64,000 nt of DNA, taken from contig PHAA01000012.1 of the NCBI GenBank assembly GCA_002840245.1, positions 1 to 64,000 of the forward strand. Direction: 5' to 3'. Shown piece by piece: positions 25,160 to 32,578 of the stretch. The notes beneath the pieces are model-generated. The model was not told the origin of the DNA. It did not search any database and saw only the letters and a list, made by a program, of their open reading frames with translations. The first letter of the stretch is position 1. Every line of letters starts with the position of its first letter. Position numbers and translations under genes: made by a program. Origin of the DNA: Firmicutes bacterium HGW-Firmicutes-15. GTDB lineage: Bacteria > Bacillota > Syntrophomonadia > Syntrophomonadales > Syntrophomonadaceae.

Positions 25160-25279
25160 TTGGCAGATAAAAAAGAAGTGCCGATAACAACAGCAACAGC
25201 AAAAGATTCAGAGGTAGTTAAGGCTATAGCAGATTCTAACAAAAAGCATAGTGAAATGATGAATAAGCTAGCAAAATAG
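25160..25279 (+). CDS. Possible 39-residue protein
   Basis: TTG at 25160 follows AAGAGGG by eight bases and opens MADKKEVPITTATAKDSEVV followed by KAIADSNKKHSEMMNKLAK. The composition is strongly hydrophilic and helix-prone and looks protein-like. No homologue is recognised. It lies immediately after the hairpin array and converges on the gene at 25284. Confidence 0.45.
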   Translation: MADKKEVPITTATAKDSEVVKAIADSNKKHSEMMNKLAK

Positions 25280-25283
25280 CCGT

Positions 25284-25667
25284 TTAAATCCGATCCTGAA
25301 AATACTGTGTTACCAATTCTAGCGCAAAATCTCCTTTTTGGCGGCGGTTATCTTCCCCGGGACATATGAGGTCTAAATTATATTCCGCGCAGAGCCTGTT
25401 TACAACATTTATCTTAACAATTAGGCTGTCATGAATTTTCGTGCGGCTTGCATCAATCCCAGCCAGCATCTCTTTAGTTTCCCTATCGACTTGCCCCTCT
25501 AACATCTGAATCTGAACCCCTTGCTCTACCACCTTCGTGATGTACTGTGCTGCACTCTGCATCAATTGCAGTACATATGCCTTCTTCCGCTTTTTCAATT
25601 CCGCAGGAATATCCGTATCTCGATCGATTTCACAAATTAATTTCTGCAGTATAGTCATTTCGTCCAA
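25284..25667 (-). CDS. Uncharacterised protein, DUF3232-like (127 aa)
   Basis: This is a soluble, largely helical protein with many charged residues, starting MDEMTILQKLICEIDRDTDI and containing a LICPGEDNRRQKGDF segment. It resembles small Firmicute proteins grouped as DUF3232, an assignment from memory that needs a profile search. No catalytic motif is visible. It is a single-gene unit between the repeat region and hicAB. Confidence 0.55.
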   Translation of the reverse strand: MDEMTILQKLICEIDRDTDIPAELKKRKKAYVLQLMQSAAQYITKVVEQGVQIQMLEGQVDRETKEMLAGIDASRTKIHDSLIVKINVVNRLCAEYNLDLICPGEDNRRQKGDFALELVTQYFQDRI

Positions 25668-25865
25668 AAAAAATACACCTTCATCTTTTTTACTATAGAA
25701 TTACTTAAAATATCGATGTCGTCATATCTATTTTACAGCCAAATTTTGGGTATGAAGCTTTAACTGTGTAATGTAAAATATTGGCCTTTGATAATTTAAT
25801 ACCTGTCAATATAACTTTAAGTGTGGAATGTACTAATTGCAATGCTGGCATGATAAAGAACATAA
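25668..25865. other. Intergenic region
   Basis: AT-rich, with two loosely similar segments (AACTGTGTAATGTA and AAGTGTGGAATGTA) near 25762 and 25823. I see no gene. Confidence 0.3.
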
Positions 25866-25889
25866 GAACTGGGGTTAATTGCCCAGTTC
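25866..25889 (-). terminator. Hairpin after hicB
   Basis: GAACTGGG and CCCAGTTC pair around an 8-base loop, 15 bases beyond the hicB stop. No strong U-tract follows, but the position suits a terminator of hicAB. Confidence 0.55.
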
Positions 25890-25903
25890 ATCAACTTGTA
25901 GAG

Positions 25904-26311
25904 TTATCTGTCTTGAATGTTCAATTTTGTTTTTAAAGCTTCCTGTAAAACCTGCGAGAAGTTGACACCGGCGTGTTCGCCGAGATCGTTTAGCCAGCTT
26001 GGTAGAGTAAGATTTTTTCTAATTGAGCGGCTATCATGAGCCCGACGATAAGCATCAATATCGATATCAACAAACGCCAAGGTGCTCCCAGAAGGGACTG
26101 CTATATTATCCATGTTGCTAGGTTGTGAAACCTTTCGACCTTCGTCAATTTCAAAGCAAGCCCACATACCAATAGCATCACGGGCCATTGATATAGCTTC
26201 GGCAATATTTTCCCCCTGGGTATCAATATCTAAATCGGGGACATTGACAGCATAACCAGAAAAATGTTTTTCAGATACTTCTGTTAAGATAATCGGATAT
26301 GCTAATTTCAT
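25904..26311 (-). CDS. hicB: HicB-family antitoxin
   Basis: The product of about 135 residues has the HicB partial RNase H-like fold (YPIILTEVSEKHFSGYAVNVPDL..DTQGENIAEAISMARDAIG) and a C-terminal ribbon-helix-helix segment (NLTLPSWLNDLGEHAGVNFSQVLQEALK) for operator binding. It neutralises HicA by direct contact. The ATG at 26311 follows AAAGGAGG, so an upstream in-frame extension to 26365 is rejected. The toxin gene lies 55 bp upstream, the usual hicA-hicB order. Confidence 0.9.
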   Translation of the reverse strand: MKLAYPIILTEVSEKHFSGYAVNVPDLDIDTQGENIAEAISMARDAIGMWACFEIDEGRKVSQPSNMDNIAVPSGSTLAFVDIDIDAYRRAHDSRSIRKNLTLPSWLNDLGEHAGVNFSQVLQEALKTKLNIQDR

Positions 26312-26366
26312 AGGGATATTCCTCCTTTGTAGTTTATGTATATTCATCCCTGTTTGGAGCCACACT

Positions 26367-26540
26367 TTATTTTAGCCCCGCCCTTTTCAGTATCTTGTCT
26401 GCTGTGATTTCGTTGATTTCTTTATGCCTTGGAATCGGTTCTGATCTTATTCCGTTCGTGTAGATGTCGTGATCGCCTCCGCTTCTGGCTTTATACCAAC
26501 CATTGGCTTCTAGCTTTTTAAGCAGATCTCTACGTTTCAT
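26367..26540 (-). CDS. hicA: HicA-family mRNA interferase toxin
   Basis: The 57-residue product reads MKRRDLLKKLEANGWYKARS, then GGDHDIYTNG with the catalytic His of the double-stranded-RNA-binding-like HicA fold, and ends KILKRAGLK. HicA cleaves mRNAs when not held by HicB. Both length and motif order are normal. A GAGG site precedes the ATG at 26540. The GGDHDIY loop corresponds to the G-(S/D)-H-x-x-(F/Y) toxin signature, so the toxin should be active. Confidence 0.88.
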   Translation of the reverse strand: MKRRDLLKKLEANGWYKARSGGDHDIYTNGIRSEPIPRHKEINEITADKILKRAGLK

Positions 26541-26731
26541 CTCCTCACCTCTTGATATTATTATATGTATTTAATGCGCATGAGTCAAAGAACATTTGTT
26601 AATTGCAGAAACAATTCCACAATTACTTGCACTTATGGAGCACAATAATTTGTAGTCATTGCTCTCCTGATTTACATACTTAAAGTTATACCCAAATTAT
26701 TTAACAGTTCAGTCTTTTTAAAGCTGCTGAT
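26541..26731. other. Upstream region of hicAB
   Basis: Non-coding, presumably carrying the hicAB promoter and operator. No tRNA or gene is recognised. Confidence 0.35.
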
Positions 26732-26782
26732 ACCGGTGGTAGCGAACTCCACACCTGAACCATTTCTTGAACCACTTCTTAA
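26732..26782 (+). pseudogene. Possible 5S rRNA fragment
   Basis: GGTGGTAGCGAACTCCACAC followed by CTGAACCATTTCTTGAACCA and CTTCTTAA resembles the central part of bacterial 5S rRNA (GGTGG..AGCGAA...CACACC.GTTCCCAT..CGAACAC.GAAGTTAAG) with several changes. Both ends of 5S are missing. Proximity to the tRNA cluster fits the remnant of an rRNA operon tail. This is a by-eye match. Confidence 0.35.
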
Positions 26783-26850
26783 AATTTATAGGGATTAAAA
26801 GGCGTTAATCAACGTAGAATTTGACCATAAGACACATAAATTAATGCAGT

Positions 26851-26879
26851 AAAAAATCCCCCGGAAGCCCGGAGGATTA
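26851..26879 (-). terminator. Terminator of tRNA cluster
   Basis: On the minus strand AATCCTCCGG and CCGGGGGATT enclose a short loop and are followed by TTTTTT, 11 bases beyond the tRNA-Lys gene. Confidence 0.85.
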
Positions 26880-26889
26880 GTCTTTGTAA

Positions 26890-26965
26890 TGGTGAGCCAT
26901 CCGCGACTCGAACGCGGGACGCCCTGATTAAAAGTCAGGTGCTCTACCAACTGAGCTAATGGCCC
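26890..26965 (-). tRNA. tRNA-Lys(TTT)
   Basis: Cloverleaf with GGGCCAT/ATGGCTC acceptor, TTT anticodon in a CTTTTAA loop, GTTCGAGTC T-loop and encoded CCA. It is the last gene of a five-tRNA cluster. Confidence 0.97.
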
Positions 26966-26982
26966 TCGAAAATGTATTAAAT

Positions 26983-27057
26983 TGGCTGGGGTGGATGGAT
27001 TCGAACCACCGGATGACGGAGTCAAAGTCCGTTGCCTTACCGCTTGGCGACACCCCA
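26983..27057 (-). tRNA. tRNA-Gln(TTG)
   Basis: TGGGGTG acceptor, GCCAAGCGGTAAGGC D-arm, CTTTGAC anticodon loop giving TTG, GGTTCGAATCC T-arm and encoded CCA. It is the fourth gene of the cluster. Confidence 0.97.
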
Positions 27058-27104
27058 ACGCTACTGAGTATACTAGGATAGTCGTGCGGCTGTCAAGGTT
27101 AATA

Positions 27105-27182
27105 TGGGGTGGATGATGGGACTCGAACCCACGGCCCCCAGAGCCACAATCTGGTGCTCTAACCAGCTGAGCTACACCCACC
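27105..27182 (-). tRNA. tRNA-His(GTG)
   Basis: GTG anticodon in a TTGTGGC loop, extra 5' G (G-1) opposite the discriminator C as expected for tRNA-His, and encoded CCA. It is the third gene of the cluster. Confidence 0.96.
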
Positions 27183-27205
27183 ACGTGAGGCTTGACTGAA
27201 TTAAA

Positions 27206-27282
<77 letters not shown>

Positions 27283-27289
27283 AAAAAAA

Positions 27290-27363
27290 TGGAGCGGGTA
27301 GCGGGAATCGAACCCGCGCAACCAGCTTGGAAGGCTGGGGCTCTACCATTGAGCTACACCCGC
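27290..27363 (-). tRNA. tRNA-Gly(TCC)
   Basis: GCGGGTG/TACCCGC acceptor, CTTCCAA anticodon loop giving TCC, encoded CCA. It is the first gene of the cluster, so the promoter lies to its right in 27364-27594, a stretch with no other visible feature. Confidence 0.97.
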
Positions 27364-27594
27364 CGGCAAAAAACATTATACTTCTTTTAACTAAGCATTT
27401 CAAGAAAAAGTTGAATTTTAACGACATTTACTATATTTATTAGTTGAAGATAAGGTTTTGAATATGCTATTAACGTGGTTAGAATGGCGATTATACTTGC
27501 TATATGACTTATAAAGGAAGTAGATGAAATTAGTAACCTTCTTTAAACTGGACTCATAAGATAAAAGGAAATAAGTTTAAAGGAGGTTATTATA

Positions 27595-28296
27595 TTGGCT
27601 TTTAATTACTTCGGAGGTCGTGTGTTGAAACTCGGTAGCACCGGAGACGATGTAACGGTACTGCAGACGCTCCTGAATAAGCTGCCCTCTTCTATAGCTA
27701 TACCAGTTACAGTGGACGGAGTATTTGGTTCGTCAACGCAAGCTTCGGTTAAGAAATTTCAGGGCTATTTTGGCTTGACAGTTGATGGAATTGTGGGGAA
27801 AAATACGTTCTTGTATTTTGGCGAAGTAACCGGATCCAATGCGTTTGGTGCACGAACCCTCCAAAAAGGGTCGTCCGGTAATGATGTAACTATATTGCAA
27901 AACCGCATGGCTGGTGATCTCAAGAAATATGCAACTGCACTAGGGATGCCAGCTGACGGTCAGTTTGGTTCCAAAACCCAGGCAGCTGTCAAGTTGTTCC
28001 AAGCTGATAATGGTTTGACAGTTGATGGTATTGTAGGCCGCAACACTTTTAACAAACTCTATGTTAAGACCAATTACGGGGGCCGCTTGCTCCAAAAGGA
28101 TCGCTCTGACCGTAACCAGGGGTTTGATGTATTTTTCTTGCAAGAACGACTAAAGGCTTTGGGTTATTATTCTGGCGCTTTGGACGGTAAATTTGGTTCG
28201 GCGACCGAGACGGCAGTAAAAGCTTTACAAACTGCGTCTGGGATAACTGCGGATGGCGTGGTTGGGCCTAAGACTTATTACCATCTAGGTATATAA
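27595..28296 (+). CDS. Triple peptidoglycan-binding (PGB_1) repeat protein (233 aa)
   Basis: Three copies of the PG_binding_1 fold make up the whole protein (about 8-80, 84-157 and 161-233). Each has the pattern GDDVT.LQ..L, VDG.FGS.T..AVK.FQ and GL.VDGIVG..T. It starts at a TTG 10 bases after AAAGGAGG. There is no signal peptide, membrane segment or catalytic domain, which is unusual for a wall-binding protein. In spore-formers, similar proteins can be spore-associated. Secretion by another route or a cortex-binding role are inferences. Confidence 0.85.
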   Translation: MAFNYFGGRVLKLGSTGDDVTVLQTLLNKLPSSIAIPVTVDGVFGSSTQASVKKFQGYFGLTVDGIVGKNTFLYFGEVTGSNAFGARTLQKGSSGNDVTILQNRMAGDLKKYATALGMPADGQFGSKTQAAVKLFQADNGLTVDGIVGRNTFNKLYVKTNYGGRLLQKDRSDRNQGFDVFFLQERLKALGYYSGALDGKFGSATETAVKALQTASGITADGVVGPKTYYHLGI

Positions 28297-28325
28297 TAGT
28301 AAATATACTGAAAAACATCTGATTA

Positions 28326-28349
28326 AAGCCGGAGCTTGAGCTCCGGCTT
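28326..28349 (+). terminator. Terminator after the PGB protein
   Basis: AAGCCGGAGCT and AGCTCCGGCTT form an 11-bp perfect stem with a 2-base loop, followed by AATTATT. The hairpin is very stable but the T-tract is weak. Confidence 0.75.
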
Positions 28350-28363
28350 AATTATTGGCAATT

Positions 28364-28548
28364 ATTAGGGACTGTCAAGGAATAAAAAGGCACAATACTC
28401 CGAGGATTAACGAAGTATAGTGGGAAAAAGACCGGAGTAAATGGTCGCTCTTTGCCATCCATGGCAACGCTGCACTAGTCCTTCCGTGGACGTCGCGACA
28501 TTAGTCCATCCTTGGACTTCACTGGTTCATTTCTTGATAGTCCCTAAT
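28364..28548. mobile_element. MITE-like element with terminal inverted repeats
   Basis: ATTAGGGACTGTCAAGGAA at the left end and its near-complement ending TTCTTGATAGTCCCTAAT at the right (about 17 of 19 matching) bracket 185 bp. Inside are a TACTCCG/CGGAGTA pair, TGCCAT-CC-ATGGCA, and two related stems AGTCC-TTCCGT-GGAC and AGTCCA-TCCT-TGGACT. No open frame is present. It could be a non-autonomous transposable element, or a large leader structure of the aroF operon. Confidence 0.5.
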
Positions 28549-28658
28549 ATGTCAGATGATTAGTAATTGAAGCTTGGGGCAGGTTATGCTATTATAATAA
28601 CTGTAGTATGGTAGATTCTAAAAATGAGTGGTTTTATTAAAAAGGTAGGGCGGCAGGA

Positions 28659-28700
28659 TGGGAGAGGTTTTTTTGCTTTCTCTAACACCAGGGGCTTAGC
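28659..28700 (+). CDS. Possible leader peptide upstream of aroF
   Basis: An ATG preceded by GGGCGGCAGG opens [13 protein letters not shown] and stops inside the following terminator hairpin. The placement is that of an attenuator peptide, but only one aromatic codon (Phe) is present, so amino-acid-sensing attenuation is not well supported. Confidence 0.25.
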
Positions 28701-28715
28701 TCGTGGTGTTTTCTG
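28684..28715 (+). terminator. Terminator/attenuator upstream of aroF
   Basis: AACACCA and TGGTGTT enclose a 13-base loop and are followed by TTCTGTTTT. The stem lies about 40 bases before the aroF start, so read-through control of aroF-tyrA is possible. Confidence 0.6.
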
Positions 28716-28753
28716 TTTTCAGTCACCCTACAAAAATGAGGAGGTTAGGCAGG

Positions 28754-29776
28754 ATGGTAGTAGTAATGAAAAAAGGGGCAACTCCTGAGCAGATCAATGC
28801 TGTGAATCAACGCCTTTTGGCGGCAGGTTTCAACGTGCATCTGTCGGAAGGGGTAAATAGAACTATCTTGGGGGCAGTGGGAGATCGCCAGCGTCTGGAG
28901 GCCTGTTCCCTAGAAGCGCTTCCAGGCGTGGAAAACGTAGTGGCAATTTTGAAACCTTTTAAGATGGCATCGCGTGAGTTTAAGGTCACTAACACGGTCG
29001 TAAAGGTTGGGAATGCCTGCTTCGGGGATGGCAGTATGCCGGTGATTGCTGGTCCCTGTGCAGTCGAGGGTAGGGAACTATTCCTGGAAACGGCGCTGGA
29101 GGTTAAGGCAAGGGGAGCTAGTCTCTTGCGCGGAGGGGCTTTTAAACCCCGTACTTCACCCTACTCATTCCAGGGTCTGGGTGAAGAAGGTTTGAAGATT
29201 ATGGCCGAAGCTCGTGATATCACAGGCCTTCCTATCGTAACTGAGGTGATGGATCAGAAATCTGTTTCCCTAGTCGCTGATTATGTAGATATAATCCAAG
29301 TTGGAGCGCGTAATATGCAGAACTTCTTCCTTTTGAAGGAAGTCGGTAAAATCAATAAACCCGTGCTTTTGAAACGGGGGCTGGCAGCTACCATTGAAGA
29401 ATGGCTGATGGCTGCCGAATATATACTGGACAGCGGGAATGAACAGGTAATTTTATGTGAAAGGGGCATTCGCACCTTTGAGACATACACCCGCAATACC
29501 TTGGATTTAAGTGCGGTTCCGCTGGTCAAGCAGCTATCCCACTTGCCGGTTATTGTTGATCCCAGCCATGGAACCGGGAAAAGAGAATTAATTACTCCCA
29601 TGTCACTGGCTGCGGTTGCCTGTGGCTGTGATGGTCTCATTATTGAGGTGCACACCAATCCAGCGGAAGCTTGGTCTGATGGGCCGCAATCCTTAATTCC
29701 TGATGATTTTGGATTGCTGATGGAACAGGTGCGTGCTGTGAAAATGGCACTTAGCGCTGATAGGCGTGAGGATTAG
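28754..29776 (+). CDS. aroF: 3-deoxy-7-phosphoheptulonate synthase (DAHP synthase, AroF type)
   Basis: This enzyme condenses phosphoenolpyruvate and erythrose-4-phosphate in the first step of aromatic amino acid synthesis. Residues about 1-75 form the ferredoxin-like regulatory domain of type I-beta enzymes ([17 protein letters not shown]...). The TIM barrel shows [48 protein letters not shown] and [11 protein letters not shown]. Length is normal. The ATG at 28754 lies nine bases from GAGGAGG, which excludes an upstream extension. tyrA follows after five bases, so the two form a tyrosine/phenylalanine operon. Confidence 0.95.
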   Translation: MVVVMKKGATPEQINAVNQRLLAAGFNVHLSEGVNRTILGAVGDRQRLEACSLEALPGVENVVAILKPFKMASREFKVTNTVVKVGNACFGDGSMPVIAGPCAVEGRELFLETALEVKARGASLLRGGAFKPRTSPYSFQGLGEEGLKIMAEARDITGLPIVTEVMDQKSVSLVADYVDIIQVGARNMQNFFLLKEVGKINKPVLLKRGLAATIEEWLMAAEYILDSGNEQVILCERGIRTFETYTRNTLDLSAVPLVKQLSHLPVIVDPSHGTGKRELITPMSLAAVACGCDGLIIEVHTNPAEAWSDGPQSLIPDDFGLLMEQVRAVKMALSADRRED

Positions 29777-29781
29777 ATGGC

Positions 29782-30855
29782 ATGAAGAGAATCGCTATCA
29801 TTGGCTTAGGTGTAATTGGAGCCTCATTGGGTATGGCTCTGCAGAGTGCCCGGCCTGATCTTGAGGTGCTGGGGACTGATATTGACCCTGCAACTATGCA
29901 AAAAGCAATGGAAATGGCTGCGATAAGCCGCCCATTGCTTAATGAAGATATAAGTGCCTGTGATGTGGTATTTATTGCTACGCCATTGCGAATTATTCCC
30001 CAAATACTAATGCAGATTTCCGAAGAGCTTAGTCCGGGAACGATAGTAAGCGATGTGGGAAGCGTCAAGTCGTGGGTAATGAAGCAGTATGAAAAATATT
30101 TGCCCCCTGGGGTTAGCGCTATTGGGGGGCACCCCCTGGCCGGTTCTGATCGGAGCGGTATAACTGGGGCCGATAAATATCTGCTGCAAAATGCAATCTA
30201 TGTATTAACGCCCTTGGCAACGACGGCCAGTGAAAAAATAGAGAGTTTGAAGGATTTGCTGGCGGAAACGGGGGCGAGGGTGGTAATTCTATCACCTGAT
30301 GAGCATGATAAGATGGTGAGTAAAGTCAGCCATTTGCCTCATATCGTAGCAGCTAGTTTAATGAATAAGCTGGAGCAGCACCAGGGGGCTTTACGTTTAG
30401 CTGCGGGAGGTTTGCGCGATACTACCAGAATAGCAGCTTCTAATCCCGAGCTGTGGGAGGATATCCTGCTTCTTAATGGAATAGCGGTAGTAGAAGAAAT
30501 ACGTGATTTGATTTCCCAATTAAACCTTTACCAGCAGGCTATCGAAAATAATGATAGGACGAGTCTATGCCAATACCTAGCGACTGCCCAACGAATGCGA
30601 AAAAATATGCCGCTTTCCCGTAGCAGCTTGGAGTATTCTGCCGACATTGTGGCCATTATTCCTGATAAGCCAGGAATTATTGGGGTTTTAGGGACCTTGT
30701 TAGGTGAGGCGGGTATAAATATTAATGATATTCAAATAATGGGAGTAAGGGACGAAAATGAGGGTTCAATTCGTATGGGAGTACCCCAGTCTCAGGTTCA
30801 GGTGGCTCTTCAGTTACTTAGGGATAAAGGTATAAGAGCATGGATAAGGGACTAA
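29782..30855 (+). CDS. tyrA: Prephenate dehydrogenase with C-terminal ACT domain
   Basis: TyrA oxidatively decarboxylates prephenate to 4-hydroxyphenylpyruvate. The Rossmann motif GLGVIGASLG is at about 8-17. SDVGSVK, GGHPLAGSDRSG (substrate binding) and the SHLPHIVAASL segment follow. Residues about 287-357 are an ACT domain (VAIIPDKPGIIGVLGTLLGE) that probably binds tyrosine for feedback control. The 357-residue length is typical. Coupling to aroF five bases upstream supports joint regulation of the pathway. Confidence 0.95.
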   Translation: MKRIAIIGLGVIGASLGMALQSARPDLEVLGTDIDPATMQKAMEMAAISRPLLNEDISACDVVFIATPLRIIPQILMQISEELSPGTIVSDVGSVKSWVMKQYEKYLPPGVSAIGGHPLAGSDRSGITGADKYLLQNAIYVLTPLATTASEKIESLKDLLAETGARVVILSPDEHDKMVSKVSHLPHIVAASLMNKLEQHQGALRLAAGGLRDTTRIAASNPELWEDILLLNGIAVVEEIRDLISQLNLYQQAIENNDRTSLCQYLATAQRMRKNMPLSRSSLEYSADIVAIIPDKPGIIGVLGTLLGEAGININDIQIMGVRDENEGSIRMGVPQSQVQVALQLLRDKGIRAWIRD

Positions 30856-30969
30856 GAAGTACTTAGGGAAATATAAGACATATTTAGGTATATAGATGGC
30901 CTGACAATGGATAAATATTGATAAATAGCTTATAATATGAAAAACATATCGAAAGAGAGGCGAATAATT

Positions 30970-31296
30970 ATGGCGGAAATTAACGATTTTGATCTTGGTT
31001 CGCACGTTAAGATCGATTATTATGGAGAAATCAAGGATGGAAAACCTCATGGTTTGGGTAAGGCCTACTTTCGGAATGGCAGTATGTATGATGGTGAGTG
31101 GAAAGATGGAAAACAGCATGGCAAGGCTAAAGAGTTTTATACAGATGGTACTCTCCAATACGAAGGTGATTATAAAGATGGTCGCAGGGATGGTTTCGGT
31201 AAGGTTTATGCCAATAATGGCAGTTTAACCTACGAAGGCGAATGGAAGAATGGTGAGAAAGTGGGCGGCCCGAGCACACGAAACAACTGGGCATAG
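30970..31296 (+). CDS. MORN-repeat protein (108 aa)
   Basis: Four to five MORN repeats (YYGEIKDGKPHGLGKAYF, YDGEWKDGKQHGKAKEFY, YEGDYKDGRRDGFGKVY, YEGEWKNGEK) make up nearly all of the protein. The ATG at 30970 follows GAGAGG and trims an 11-codon upstream extension. MORN repeats mediate protein or membrane contacts. No enzymatic domain is present and the function is unknown. It is monocistronic, closed by the terminator at 31313. Confidence 0.85.
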   Translation: MAEINDFDLGSHVKIDYYGEIKDGKPHGLGKAYFRNGSMYDGEWKDGKQHGKAKEFYTDGTLQYEGDYKDGRRDGFGKVYANNGSLTYEGEWKNGEKVGGPSTRNNWA

Positions 31297-31312
31297 CCGA
31301 TGTAAGTCTATT

Positions 31313-31342
31313 AGAGTCTGACTTTTAGTCAGACTCTTTCTC
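31313..31342 (+). terminator. Rho-independent terminator
   Basis: AGAGTCTGACT and AGTCAGACTCT pair perfectly around a TTT loop, followed by TTCTCTTTG. It closes the MORN gene. Confidence 0.85.
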
Positions 31343-31498
31343 TTTGTAAATTGCTATTATTTGAGGATGGTGTTTGTACAAATAGAGACGTTGATCTTTG
31401 GACGTTCATGATGAGGTGAAGGTTGCCAAGGCTTGAATTGACAGGTAGAATACAAACAGAATACAAACAGGTCTGAATATGCAAGGCAGGCGATTGAG

Positions 31499-32578
31499 AT
31501 GAAGTCTTTTAAATATGTTTTGGGATATTTGCTGCTAATACAACTGACGATGCCATATCTAATTCCTTTAGATATGGTTTTTAGGGATCGTATGGATTAC
31601 AGTCTGGTAAAGGATAACCTATATAGCATAGATGTTATTCTGGACCAAATTGATTTACAAATAAAAAGAGAAAAATTGACTGACTATATTATCATTCTCG
31701 GAGACTCCATTGCTTATAGCGGGCCTGGGAATGCCAAGCAATCGATCGGATTTTACATGCAGCAATTGGCCAGGGAGTCTTCGCCTGCCCATCCATGCCA
31801 GATTTTCAACCTGTCCTTGCCAGCCATGCAGACAGGTGATATTTATACCATGCTCTTGAAGTTGGATCAGCATCATATATCTACCGACAATGTTATTATT
31901 AATGTTAACTATAGTGGTTTTGTAGATCGTGAGCCAAGTCCCCCCAGCGTGTTCTGGTTGAAAAACGATCTTAAATACTTGGATAAAGACAGTTTTAATA
32001 GGGTACTGGCGAATTTGAAGGCCAATAACTATAAAGATCAGAAGGACCTGGAGTTCAAAGTGCATCAAATGGTGTTGGATAATGTGGAAATGGACAGATA
32101 CAGCGCTTTTATAAAGAAAGCGCTGTATAGTCGTTTGCGGGAACTGATCGGTGCAAGTCCACTGGATGATGCGCTGGGTGATGCCCGTCCGTGGTTTGAA
32201 AAAGAAGGATTGAGGCAAATTCTTCAGCAACCTGAGTATCTACCGGGATTCTCTAGCAAAGCGTTTGATATGAGTATCAATAACCCGCAGATATATTTTT
32301 TAGATAAAATAATTGCCCATCAACAAAAGAAGCATACCTTGATATTCCTGGCAGCTGCTAACGAAACTTTGATGCGTGACGAAGTTATGGCTCCAGGCTA
32401 TATTCGTAACCTTCAGCAGATAGATCATTACTTTCAGATGCAAGAGGTTACCTACCTAAATCTGCAAGGGAAAATTGATTCCAATCTTTTTTCTGATCAT
32501 TTGCATCTGACTGCTGGTGGATACCAGGGACTAGCACAATTATTATGGAATAATTTTGAAGGAGGAGCTAAATCCTGA
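31499..32578 (+). CDS. Membrane-anchored SGNH/GDSL-like hydrolase (359 aa)
   Basis: One N-terminal hydrophobic segment (about 5-23) anchors the protein outside the membrane. IIILGDSIAYSG provides the block I serine of an SGNH fold, and DHLHLTAGGY near the C-terminus the Asp-His pair. Such proteins partner with MBOAT O-acyltransferases in AlgX/AlgJ-, PatB- and DltD-like systems. The stop overlaps the MBOAT start (TGATG), so translation is coupled. The pair probably acetylates or acylates a surface polymer. The target is not identifiable from the context. Confidence 0.8.
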   Translation: MKSFKYVLGYLLLIQLTMPYLIPLDMVFRDRMDYSLVKDNLYSIDVILDQIDLQIKREKLTDYIIILGDSIAYSGPGNAKQSIGFYMQQLARESSPAHPCQIFNLSLPAMQTGDIYTMLLKLDQHHISTDNVIINVNYSGFVDREPSPPSVFWLKNDLKYLDKDSFNRVLANLKANNYKDQKDLEFKVHQMVLDNVEMDRYSAFIKKALYSRLRELIGASPLDDALGDARPWFEKEGLRQILQQPEYLPGFSSKAFDMSINNPQIYFLDKIIAHQQKKHTLIFLAAANETLMRDEVMAPGYIRNLQQIDHYFQMQEVTYLNLQGKIDSNLFSDHLHLTAGGYQGLAQLLWNNFEGGAKS

